A DNA stretch of 64,000 nucleotides from the NCBI RefSeq assembly GCF_032362555.1, contig NC_083511.1, forward strand, positions 1 through 64,000. The letters run 5' to 3'. This document shows positions 57,001 through 64,000 of the stretch, one piece after another (the first letter of the stretch is position 1; each line of letters begins with the position of its first letter). This DNA comes from Amyelois transitella (taxonomy: Eukaryota > Arthropoda > Insecta > Lepidoptera > Pyralidae). Both the position numbers and the translations under genes were made by a program. The notes beneath the pieces are model-generated. The model was not told the origin of the DNA. It worked only from the letters and a program-made list of their open reading frames with translations, and did not search any database.

Positions 57001-58849
57001 TTTAAGCTGAGGATTATTTATATTAATTCACTAAGCCGGGCAGTTATTATTCAGGTTCCATATAATCGTTTCCACTTCAGCTTAATCAGTATTTGACAAT
57101 CCAAAAGATGTGAGTGAAGCAGAGGATGTAGGAAGGGGATGCGAGATTGACATGGGCGCGCTGTCCAGGAGGCGCTGCGCAGCTACGTGACGACGTACTT
57201 CGGGCGGCCGCTGGAGAAGCTGGCGACGTTCTTCGAGGGCGTGGCGGAGGCGGTGGCGCGCGGCGTGCGCGAGGACGAGGTGGGCTTCCGCGCCGCCTAC
57301 AGCAAGCACGAGCTGCGCCGCCTGCTGGCCATGTACCCCGCGCACGAAGGTAGGCGGAGCCACCACATTGATCGATTTATATTTTGTGACTGTTAAGCGA
57401 AATACCTACCTATATCAATTTCTGGAGCTGGTGTCCGGTCTTAAAGTTATAATTGTTGTCCCAGCGCAGCGGCTGGCTTAAGTCATTTCTGATTAATTGT
57501 ATAAGATTTTGTAATAAATTACCAAAAAGTGTTGTTGATAGAAAATTCAAAAGGTACATAAAAAACGAACTTTGTAGGAAAGCCTTTTATAGCGCGGAGG
57601 ATTATATGAATGAAAAACATGTGTGGCCCGAGTTTGACATAATACTCGTAGTTAAAGCCCTCTTTAATGCATCTGATTTTTTGACATGGTATTGACATAA
57701 TTTGTGCAGCATGTACATGTTTTATTATTAGATTTAGTAATGTTCGTATCTAATTTTTAAAATAAATCTATTCTATTCTAATGACCGGCTACCATTGCGT
57801 TGTGTGTAAAATAGGGCAAAATTAACACTAAAGGTAACGGTAAATAACGTTATTTCCAAAAAGTTAACTGATACAGGTAAGGGCGAGATATCGGTAATGT
57901 AAATCTTATAACGTTATAAAACGATATTAAATTATGTACCTTCTATATCGTTACTAATAAACTATAAGAATAGCGATACCAATTAACTTTATTAATAACA
58001 TTACCCATTAGCGTTTTAAATGTTTAGAACTTACTTCGAGGCTAACTCAATCAGTGTAATTTGTCCCGTATATATTTATATATTATTTATATTAAATATC
58101 GTAACCGTTATGTGAAATGAAAATCTGTTCTGTTTTATAAAATATAGGTAGCTAAAGTTTGTCTGTCGCAACGCAACTGTACGATACGCGACGCGATTAG
58201 AAGTAATCACGGCGAATCCGACATTAAATGAACGAAAACAGTCGTAACGTAGTTTTAGTACTGATAGGAAAAACGTTTAGAATTGCGAGCACTAGACTTT
58301 ATTTTTCCAAGGCCTTGTATTTTAGAGAACGTAATGAATGAGGCTGCATTTACTGTTTGTGCGTGGCAGTCCGCAAGTCGCTGCACCGGCTGTACCGCAC
58401 CGTGGACAAGCAGCTGAGCGAGGAGGGCGGCCTGCTGCAGGTGGTGTGGCGCGCGCTGCAGGAGGAGTTCCTGGCGCAGCACACCGCGCTGCAGGTACAC
58501 ATTACTCGTGTTACCCGTCCACTTGCCTGAATGTGCAGGTTTCCTCACAATCTATTCCCTTAGTCTAAGACCATCGGTTAGTATTCAAACTAATGCACAT
58601 AACTTTGGAATTGTTACTTGGTACATGGCTGAGGTGGAATTGGAACCTGTGGCTTTCTGCGCATCAGGCATTTTAACCGGGCACCTTACCGATTCGACCA
58701 CTGACGCTATATATATCTATATGTATTAATTAAATGATAAATGTTTCCAGTCCCGCATCGCGGCGTGCTACCCGGGCGCGGGGCTGGCCCTGCCGCTGAG
58801 CACGCAGGACATACTAGACGCCTTCTCCGACATCGCGCGCGAGCACTGA
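47636..58849 (+). CDS. EXOC1: Exocyst complex component 1 (Sec3), N-terminal exons not found
   Basis: Thirteen phase-consistent exons: 47618-47725 (first ATG 47636), 48510-48666, 48753-48979, 49720-50025, 50208-50321, 50535-50615, 54532-54716, 54883-55156, 55244-55356, 55503-55674, 57169-57349, 58370-58494 and 58751-58849 (about 707 residues; human protein near 890). Sec3 helps the exocyst tether secretory vesicles to the plasma membrane. Recognised in family order: VARLDALNVAGML coiled coil, LARHLNNALIHLANE, YVSTWSRVYERE, VENLCNAEQDFCAQFFYLD, GLLSFLAEFEEFSAAAEEIF, YFGRPLEKLATFFEGVAEAV, AYSKHELRRLLAMYPAHEVR, LLQVVWRALQEEFLAQH and the C-terminal RIAACYPGAGLALPLSTQDI. The PIP2-binding N-terminal domain (about 130-150 residues) is not visible. 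The first exon also reads open upstream of its ATG (IQGGLT), so it may be internal. There are Gly/Ala expansions in exons 7 and 8 and a 103-bp array after exon 10. Confidence 0.92.
47927..47985 (-). repeat. Remnant of SINE-like family B
   Basis: Short reverse match (GGATGCTAGCCCATTAGCCC, then AAGAATCTCAAGTTTATTAG) in the first EXOC1 intron. Confidence 0.5.
49032..49247 (+). mobile_element. Non-autonomous Helitron (Lep-type)
   Basis: Begins TCCTACTAATATTATAAATG after a host A, contains ACTACTGAACCGATTACGAT and TACTTTTTATCCCGGAGTTC, and ends GGGCGGCCTCTAG before a host T. It lies in an EXOC1 intron. Confidence 0.75.
49376..49645 (+). repeat. Dispersed LINE 3'-end-like repeat, copy 1
   Basis: Shares CTTAATAATTGTC, ATCAAATAAATTACTTAAAA and GCATTTTCTTCAATAACATT-type stretches with 50700-50962, indicating two copies of one element family in neighbouring EXOC1 introns. 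Confidence 0.6.
50700..50962 (+). repeat. Dispersed LINE 3'-end-like repeat, copy 2
   Basis: Starts with four ATTCAA units (TTCAAATTCAAATTCAAATT) and continues with the body shared with 49376-49645. The hexamer run at one end fits a retrotransposon tail. Confidence 0.6.
51001..51030. repeat. TA dinucleotide microsatellite
   Basis: About 14 TA units at the 3' side of the minus-strand LINE, perhaps its tail. Confidence 0.9.
51110..53884 (-). CDS. LINE ORF2: AP endonuclease and reverse transcriptase
   Basis: 924 residues from the first Met; the same frame is open further upstream (IIHQNIQGLPGKELEVQLVL), so the functional start is uncertain. The endonuclease has LTEHWLMEGE, VYSPPNSEF, ICGDFNID and LPSDHTGQYV. 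The reverse transcriptase has FRPISILPVLSKVFEK-like [50 protein letters not shown] and the catalytic FADDTSLIF. No stop interrupts it. ORF2 appears intact although the element has lost most of ORF1. Confidence 0.9.
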   Translation of the reverse strand: MDILCLTEHWLMEGEMMFSLNNYNIVSCLNRKSAIRGGSMIFIKCGLRCKERTDITRLSVERCAEVTCAELDHHIIVCVYSPPNSEFKQFLKIMDQVLHVTSKCNKKLIICGDFNIDILVKSTVSIQFINLFKYYNLEYVFFEPTRITSTSAKCLDNFFCNNLYIRKSIIHKLPSDHTGQYVTFEKESLNNLNNDKIMCRPLSSKNIRKFKINIANQLNTLTYSGNNPNEHYNNLFDMISAEYSKRFKQKQVNIRNRLQFSEWATVGIHKSRNKLYDLYAQKQYNFDPSFVEYVKNYSKLFKKVCRQAKSLHISSKINNAPNKIKETWNIINKESGKIKDRDSIKQISSGNKSISKIQDIVNAFDNFFAKIPVELTSDVDSCPLRAETLLNNNTTPIKSVFKFKYVNSDNILKAFKQLNLKKSEDHWGMSVSIISQIIDIIASDLAFIFNECIDEGIFPNLMKCSKLIPLFKKGEKTVLGNYRPISILPVLSKVFEKMMLNQMQQYFKINNIFHSQQYGFTAGKSTTDAGVALVTQIYDAWESSQDSVGVFCDLSKAFDCVDHQTLLRKLRQYGFDHKSTKLMASYLTDRLQTVDINGVKSSGSSVSMGVPQGSILGPFLFLVYVNDLPFMVEKQAGIVLFADDTSLIFKLDRHSENVSSVNNILSAISIWFSTNNLLLNANKTQCIKFTLPNVRQANTDITLEGQKLEFVENTKFLGIIIDAKLQWGAHISKLSNRLSSAAYAVRRIRQLTDVATARLVYFSYFHSLLSYGLLLWGSAADIQTIFIIQKRAVRAIYGLGPRDSLRQLFKKINIPTVASQYIFDLIMYVRKNTSFFQKVSATTDRNLRNKHKLVMPFHRLSKVSKSFMGNCIRFYNRLPESVLDMPNRKFKEYVKKVLCGKAYYRTDDYLNDKNIWLELGTGTS
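53959..54500 (-). pseudogene. LINE ORF1 C-terminal part with a hydrolase-like fold
   Basis: Reads KSTIVILIGDSFKIGRKDII, then FESLNKLKVNQIILCAFPYM, KFVFFDTNNFIGDCFKTNDR and IFLSRYHKNKIATLVASNIN. The G-D-S start and late D-x-x-H/R-x-S-x-x-G-like block resemble the SGNH-esterase-like end of some LINE ORF1 proteins; the usual H in D-x-x-H is not clear here. The upstream frame continues without a stop into EXOC1 exon 7, which is chance, so the N-terminus is truncated. Confidence 0.6.
54941..55045 (+). repeat. Five 21-bp repeats coding Gly/Ala in EXOC1 exon 8
   Basis: GGCGCGGGGGCTGCGGGGGG plus C repeats five times in frame, encoding (GAGAAGG)5 in a variable linker of EXOC1. An imperfect Gly/Ala tract is also present in exon 7 (about 54580-54630). 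Confidence 0.9.
55594..56829 (+). repeat. 103-bp tandem array of the EXOC1 exon 10 end and its splice donor
   Basis: Exactly twelve units of 103 bp, apparently identical. Each has the last 81 nt of exon 10 (27 codons, from CACCGCCTGCAG to CGGTACAAG) and 22 nt of intron (GTCAGTGTACAGCCAGCACT plus AG). The first unit is the genuine exon end, the other eleven lie in the intron. Every unit retains a donor (AAG|GTCAGT) and an AG just before the exon segment. Because 81 is a multiple of three, extra copies could be spliced in without changing frame. The 97-residue ORFs across the array are frame artefacts. Confidence 0.97.
57455..57780 (+). mobile_element. LINE ORF2 3'-end fragment
   Basis: Reads SFLINCIRFCNKLPKSVVDR, then KFKRYIKNELCRKAFYSAED and YMNEKHVWPEF. 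It parallels the C-terminus of the LINE at 51110-53884 (SFMGNCIRFYNRLPESVLDM). It ends with AATAAATCTATTCTATTCTA tail-like sequence. It lies in the EXOC1 intron after exon 11. Confidence 0.8.
57781..58027. other. Intron sequence with TAACGTTA-rich stretches
   Basis: Contains several TAACGTTAT and ATAACGTTATAAAACG palindromic pieces. It may be a decayed inverted-repeat element, but no ends were defined. Confidence 0.35.
58028..58090 (+). repeat. SINE family A tail only
   Basis: ACTTACTTCGAGGCTAACTC then TGTCCCGTATATATTTATAT, identical in design to the ends of the other family A copies; the head is absent. Confidence 0.7.
58500..58735 (-). repeat. Dispersed repeat (family D), possibly tRNA-derived
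   Basis: Contains GGTTTCCTCACAATCTATTC, AAACTAATGCACATAACTTT and GGAATTGGAACCTGTGGC. A short related piece occurs at about 15920-15965 (CCCTCACCGTAAGAGCATCG). It lies in the last EXOC1 intron. Confidence 0.5.
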
Positions 58850-59162
58850 CCGCACACGCATCATTATTTATAAAGTTATTGAAGCGCCGTGGCTACCGGA
58901 CCACTGACTTCACTCATTACACATTGGATTGATTGAAGTACAGTGGAACACTCCCTGGGAGTCCAGTTTGGTCGTGAGAAATTAACTGCTTGGATCTTAC
59001 AATCATTGTTATGATGAACTAAGATGTTTTATATTAGTATTGGCTATCACATATTTAATACATATTATAAGACATATTTACAAAGTTATGATTATGTATG
59101 ATACATGCTTTATTGTTATTATATGCCTATAGAATAGATGACCTGTAAAAAGTATATTGTTT

Positions 59163-59168
59163 ATTAAA
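59163..59168 (+). promoter_or_regulatory. Possible EXOC1 poly(A) signal (ATTAAA)
   Basis: ATTAAA about 315 bp after the EXOC1 stop. Overlap with the convergent gene ending at 59338 is not required. Confidence 0.35.
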
Positions 59169-59251
59169 TTATTTTGAGTAAAAGTATACTTTATTTTTAA
59201 TTCCGAAAACCTTGTTAAAAAGTAATGAAAAGCAAAAATCTTGATTACAAT

Positions 59252-59257
59252 TTTATT
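59252..59257 (-). promoter_or_regulatory. Likely poly(A) signal (AATAAA) of the prag01-like gene
   Basis: AATAAA on the minus strand about 80 bp past the stop codon. Confidence 0.5.
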
Positions 59258-59337
59258 GATTTAACGGCTAAATACATTATCCTTAGAATTAAGTCTCGTT
59301 CATCACACAAGTGTGACTGTGCTCCGATACCATCAGT

Positions 59338-60519
59338 TTAGTCGATGGACTTGGGGGGGTAGTAGTTGAGGTAGACCAGACCTGAAGCTTTAGCCTGGAA
59401 TAACAGATGATTTGATTAGTTATTGATAACCAGAAATTCATATAGAAATTAAGAAATAAACCTGAAGGTGAAACCAAATTTATGATTGTAGCATTGTAGA
59501 ATTTTAGTCAAATGTTAAAATTTTTTGATATGTACTTTAATTGCAACAACAAAGTGATTCTGTAAAGGTTTCATCTTTTAAGGTAGATACAGTACCTTAA
59601 CTTTTCACAAGTGCTCTTAATTCTATCTCACTCAACATAAGCAAGTCCAATGATCAGTTGTTACCATATCTTATATTTTTCAAGCCAAATTAGTTTAGTG
59701 TACAAGGATAGCAATTAATGAATGAGTGCCGTGTGGTTCCTGGCACTAATAGAAAAAAGAATAGGACCACTCCATCTCTCTCTCCCATGGATGTCGTAAA
59801 AGGCGACTAATGGTTAGGCTTATATACTTGGGATTCTTCTTTTAGGTGTTGGGCTAGCACCCTATTACTATTTGAATTTCAATTCTATCTTAAAGCAAAA
59901 TAGCTGAATCTGGCCTATCAGTCTTTTCAAGACTGTTGGCTCTGTCTACCCTGCAAGGGATATAGACGTGATTATATGTATGTATAGCAATGAATATACT
60001 AGGTACATACAGCGATTATACTTCCAACGGTGAAGGCGACTCCGAAGAGCAGCACGGCGTTGTAGCGGCGCTGGTTGGCGTCGTACTGCGCCTGCCACGA
60101 GCCGCTCGGCACGGGCAGCTCGTCCATGGACGGTGGCTTGAAGTGCTCTCCGCCATGGTAGCGACGTACTAATAGAATAAACATTTTAAAATCGATAACT
60201 TGATGCTTGACTTAAAATATCCAACCAGACAAAACCATACAAGAAAATATCATCAATTCCAAGGGCGGTGAAGATTGCGAGTCTGATTAGGTTATATTTT
60301 ACTATTATGTAACCTTGCAGTGTTTGATACGAAGTTGGATTTCGACATTTTTTGATGAAAGGTTTTAAATGAAGTAATATGAAGAGTTTATTTATGTAAA
60401 TTAATAGGTATAAGTTTATTTATAACCCGAATAAAGTGAAATAAAAATTATGGCGATGGAATTGAAATCTTACCTGTTTGCTGGAGTAGGCGAGAAACAA
60501 TGGGCCGTGACACAAACAT
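59338..60519 (-). CDS. Small mitochondrial membrane protein, deltamethrin-resistance prag01/COX7B-like
   Basis: Three exons, 60474-60519, 60011-60168 and 59338-59394, joined in phase (86 residues). The N-terminus MFVSRPIVSRLLQQTGVRRY is an Arg-rich presequence typical of mitochondrial import. The core MDELPVPSGSWQAQYDANQR is the hallmark I recall of insect prag01-type proteins. One membrane span follows (AVLLFGVAFTVGSIIA), then the tail SGLVYLNYYPPKSID. The family has been linked to pyrethroid resistance by name and is considered a likely insect equivalent of a small cytochrome c oxidase subunit. That link is from memory and the function here is inferred. It converges on EXOC1 and diverges from MFSD8. 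A family B repeat sits in its second intron. Confidence 0.8.
59726..59986 (+). repeat. SINE-like family B, full-length forward copy
   Basis: From GTGCCGTGTGGTTCCTGGCA to GACGTGATTATATGTATGTA. Similar flanks (ATAGCAATTAATGAAT and ATAGCAATGAATA) suggest a target-site duplication. Confidence 0.85.
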
Positions 60520-61931
60520 TTTTAAAATTTTAGATTTTCGGCAGAAAATCCAACTTTTGTTTTAATTCGGGAGGAAAAATAAATAGTTTCCTCAATTGAT
60601 TTTGTAAAATGCAATGGAATGAATGTCTTCTTGGCTGTCCACAATTACTGTCTGTCAGCTGTCACTGTCCAAAAGGGGCAGTGTCAGTTTGACATTGATA
60701 ATGGAATTATATCTCAAGTAGTATTTTTTTAAGCCTGTGGCTGCGCCGCGAAACAATAGGTTGCTTTTTAAATGTAATACAACAACTGCTATAATTTTGT
60801 GATAATACATTTCGACTTGTCAGTAACATTCAAGGCTTTTCATTATTGACACCTCCTCTTAAAATAAAAAAAGAAATAATGTATAACTAATAATATCGTT
60901 TGAGGAAAAACTTGTAATGGTCCAACTTTTGAACATATTATTTTTTTAACTTAGGAGTCAGTCATAAAGAATTATTTCAATTCCAACCAATTTATAAATT
61001 CGAAAGTTTGTTTGTTAGGATTTCCCCTTCGAATTCAATCCGTTCAGGGGGAAAACTATGAAGGGGTAGGTACCTTTCCGGCACAGAAAAATCCGTGAGG
61101 TACACCCGCCATTCTGACACACATAACATTTTGTCGAAGTTAAGTTTCAGAACCACGGATCTCCATGAAATTCCATCCGCGGGCGAAAGCTACATTTAAA
61201 ACATACCTTAATCTTCCTACTTACTTTCCTATAAACTGCAGGACGGATTTTGATGAAATTTGGTACACGGCTATATTATGAATTGGAATAACATAGTTAG
61301 GTAAAGGATACTTTTTATTCTGAAATTCCTCCGGGAGCGAAGCCCCGAGTTAATAAATAGTTTTTTAGTAGTCAGACAAAAGCAGAGCCAAGTTTTTATT
61401 TTTGAACTTTTGCTGCACTTGCTACTATTTATGAAAGAATCTCTAGGCCCTGACCAACTTTTACAATCCATTCTTAAAGTGAACAGTTGCAGGTAACTTA
61501 TTGTTTAGTATAAGACGTAGCCTTACCTACTCTTCGAATCTATTCATTACAGTTACATAGTTACTTTCCTACTATAAACAGTAATTTGAACATGGCAGTT
61601 GATTAGGCTGCATGAATGCAGGTGTTTACTTGTTAGAGAGCCGAGAGGGAACGAATGCCAATAAAAAAATGATAGTCGGCATACCACTTGAGGGAGATCG
61701 GAGGAGGGCGGAGTGCCGCAGTCGCGGAGGGAGCGGCGCGCGCGCCGATCGCGTACAACTGCGCGCGCGCACACTCTTGCCAGGGGCCGTCCGCTGTTCT
61801 TTGTTTACTTCGGTGTTACTAATGTCGCGTCGCCTCGTAAACCAAACACAAATATGTGACCAAGATAGAATAATAAAATAGCTCTTTGTTTTAAAATCAG
61901 CTGTTTGTGTTCTTGAGAGGCTTTGTGAAAC
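60520..61931. other. Divergent intergenic region before MFSD8
   Basis: Holds the upstream regions of the prag01-like gene and MFSD8. A Helitron-like scrap (GGACGGATTTTGATGAAATT, 61241-61350) is present. The stretch 61680-61800 is locally GC-rich with CGCGCGCGCC motifs and may be the MFSD8 promoter or 5' UTR. Confidence 0.4.
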
Positions 61932-62171
61932 ATGGATGAGGAAGAATCGAAAGGCCTGACGAAGGCGAATGGAGTGAAAGTGGTTACAGAAGGATCGGGC
62001 GCTCCTAAATCTGAAGACGGCAGAGGGGAGGATGCGGGGGCGGGGCTGCTGGAGAGCGAGCAGCAGCGGAAGGAGCGCTGGCGCAGCGTGTATGTGATAT
62101 ATTTCACCATGTTCCAGATGTCGCTGGGCTTCAGCATCGTCCTCACCGGCGTCTGGCCGTATCTCGACAAG
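61932..62171 (+). CDS. MFSD8: MFSD8 (CLN7) first coding exon; gene runs out of the window
   Basis: 80 codons from ATG at 61932 (context GAAACATGG) to a donor (GACAAG|GTTTAA). A hydrophilic acidic N-terminus ([14 protein letters not shown]) precedes [20 protein letters not shown], which matches the family's cytosolic dileucine-type region and the E/R-x-R-W-R-S start. Transmembrane helix 1 is [20 protein letters not shown], then YLDK. MFSD8 is a 12-span major-facilitator protein of lysosomes, reported as a chloride channel/transporter and mutated in CLN7 disease. The remaining 11 helices are not in the window. ID rests on this single exon, so other MFS subfamilies are not fully excluded. Confidence 0.82.
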
Positions 62172-63067
62172 GTTTAAGTAGTTCTTCACTCTTCCTTTTG
62201 ATCTTTCAAACCAACTTCGACACGTGTCCATTTGTTAGGTGCACCTAAATGGCAACAAACTGGCCTGTCTGTATGTTGCAGGCAACATGTATGGAGTGCA
62301 AGCCCTTTTTTTATAAAGTATGTAGTCAGTCACAGATTGTAAAAAGCTTTCAAGGAAAAGACTATTAGGTAATTTGATTCTTTTATATGATGATGATAGG
62401 CTTCAACCTGTCACTCTCTGAATCTCAATCGCTGAACTATCCAACCACGTAGCCTTTTAGACACTTGTGTCTGTCTGCCTAGCCCGGGACTTCACAATAT
62501 TCCCATGGGAACCTAACTATTTATAATAAGCATTTGTATATTAATTTTAAATTTTCAAAGTTACAAAAACATTCCAACGTTTAAACATACCTACAATAAA
62601 CCAAAGTACTTAGATACCTACACGAAGTGCTCAATAACATTTGTACATGCAATGTTGTACAGGTCACAAAGGTCATTCTCATTGCAAGAGCCGTTTCTTT
62701 GAAATATCAAGAACATAGAAAAGTGGTGAGGAAGGTTTTGCTTTTCTATAAATATTGTAAACAAGGCGACAAATAGGTAGAGTTCTAGTACATATACATA
62801 TTTATAGCCATAGAGTTGTTAATGTAGGTATGTTACCTAGGCAGGTAATATGTCGATTGAAAAACCGTTCAACCCGAAGATTTAATACCTAATAGACGAT
62901 TGATAGACGCCGCTTTTGATCCTTAGACTTCATCGAAATCCTAGAAGAACGTCTGTGGTAGGATTATTACCGAATGCTACCTATACTCTCGTGTCACGTA
63001 GTAGGTATGTTAACCGCACCTCAATGTCACAGCAGTTCAGTGCCGTGACTCCGCAAAATATTTGTAT
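62172..63067 (+). other. MFSD8 intron 1, first part
   Basis: AT-rich intron. A decayed family B piece (GGCTTCAACCTGTCACTCTC) lies near 62399-62490. No exon was recognised. Confidence 0.5.
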
Positions 63068-63325
63068 TGACGGCCTCTGTGGCGCAGCGGTAGTACGCTT
63101 GTCTGTGACACCGGAGGTCCCGGGTTCGAATCCCGGCCAGGGCATGATGAGAAAAGAACTTTTTCTGATTGTCCTGGGTCTTGGATGTTTATCTATATAA
63201 GTATTTATTATAAAATATAGTATCGTTGAGTTAGTATCTCGTAACACAAGTCTCGAACTTACTTCGAGGCTAACTCAATCTGTGTAAATTGTCCCGTATA
63301 TATTTATTTATATTTATTTATCTCC
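63068..63325 (+). repeat. tRNA-derived SINE (family A), full-length forward copy
   Basis: The head GGCCTCTGTGGCGCAGCGGT and the B box GGTCCCGGGTTCGAATCCCG preserve pol III promoter boxes. Body and tail (GTCCCGTATATATTTATTTA) match the other copies. It is the best preserved copy in the window. Confidence 0.88.
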
Positions 63326-64000
63326 CTTGAATGAAGTCGTCTGGACTCATCGATGTTGTTTGGGCTCGGCTGCTGTTCATTGACCGGCGAGCGACCCACT
63401 TCGTAAGCCGTGATAATGTGAGTCACAGATCGAAGGTCATCGTGGTTGTTTGCAAACTCACACACTACTAACTTATACATGTTGTAAGATAGACAAAGCT
63501 GTCATATAGTTATATCCCTAGGAATATAATTATATATCGGAACATAGGTTTAAGAAAGCGATTCATTACTATCTTACTAGGCATATAACTAATATTATAA
63601 ACCAGTTCCAGTTATGTGAGAGAATTATAGGTAATATAACTAGATATTGTCGGCGGCTCTGCCCGTGTGTATTCTATCTTCTATAGTCGCTTTGACCGCG
63701 GAAAGTTGTGAGTTCGTCTTCCAACAACTTTGCGAAGTAATGACGCCAGTTGCCATCTCCGATTTTTAATAAAACCATATTTAAAGATTGCTTGTCACAG
63801 TGTTGCCTGTTATTATATTCAGTGTTATTTTATTAAAAAATTCAATAGAGATTGCAGTGTGTTAAGTCATTTTTCGATATGAATAAAGTAGAAATTCTAG
63901 CTTTATCTAAATTTAATACGGTTATGTAAATTGCATTCAAAAATGTTTAAGTTATTAAAACCCAAATTCTTCTTCCTTGAACTGGTTTTGACGAAACAAA
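63326..64000 (+). other. MFSD8 intron 1, continuing past the window end
   Basis: AT-rich sequence with no recognised exon or repeat. Confidence 0.45.

Noticed and set aside
61626-62231. 201-residue minus ORF opposite MFSD8
   Set aside because: Overlaps the MFSD8 first exon in antisense and has no domain, whereas the plus strand has a family-like first helix.
63068-63140. Functional tRNA gene
   Set aside because: The tRNA-like head has poor acceptor pairing and is joined to a body and tail repeated elsewhere, so it is a SINE promoter region.

Overview
The window is eukaryotic and almost certainly from a moth or butterfly (Lepidoptera). It has short GT-AG spliced exons in AT-rich introns, Lep-type Helitrons with A|TC...CTAG|T boundaries, mariner and hAT elements, tRNA-derived SINEs and APE-type LINEs, and animal housekeeping genes. 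Exon boundaries below were read by eye from splice sites, phase continuity and remembered family similarity. No database search was run.

Layout. 1-5584 is a perfect 20-bp tandem satellite whose unit contains the insect telomere motif CCTAA, oriented C-rich at the left end as a left chromosome end would be. 5.6-13 kb is a graveyard of mobile elements: a SINE, an unclassified DNA transposon with subterminal repeats, Helitron relics and LINE scraps. 13.1-16.6 kb (+) is a secreted serine-protease homologue that has lost catalytic His and Ser. 17.9-31.8 kb (-) is NRDE2 in 15 coding exons, with a LINE carrying two long ORFs, a Helitron, a mariner and a 103-bp tandem array in its introns. 34.4-42.2 kb (+) is MOCS1: a complete MOCS1A (MoaA-like) frame ending Gly-Gly-stop, with MOCS1B (MoaC-like) in another frame of the same last exon. 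44.4-45.0 kb (-) is PFDN2. 47.6-58.8 kb (+) is EXOC1 (Sec3), lacking recognisable N-terminal lipid-binding exons, with a LINE in one intron and a second 103-bp tandem array at an exon end. 59.3-60.5 kb (-) is a small mitochondrial protein of the prag01/COX7B-like family. 61.9 kb (+) begins MFSD8 (CLN7), which continues beyond the window.

The genes are independent housekeeping loci, not an operon: molybdenum cofactor synthesis, tubulin/actin chaperoning, exocytosis, RNA-surveillance and splicing-related functions, respiration and lysosomal transport. Coding exons are often extremely GC-rich while introns are AT-rich. The most unusual points are the telomere-like 20-bp satellite and two unrelated genes that each carry tandem copies of an exon/intron junction with the same 103-bp period.
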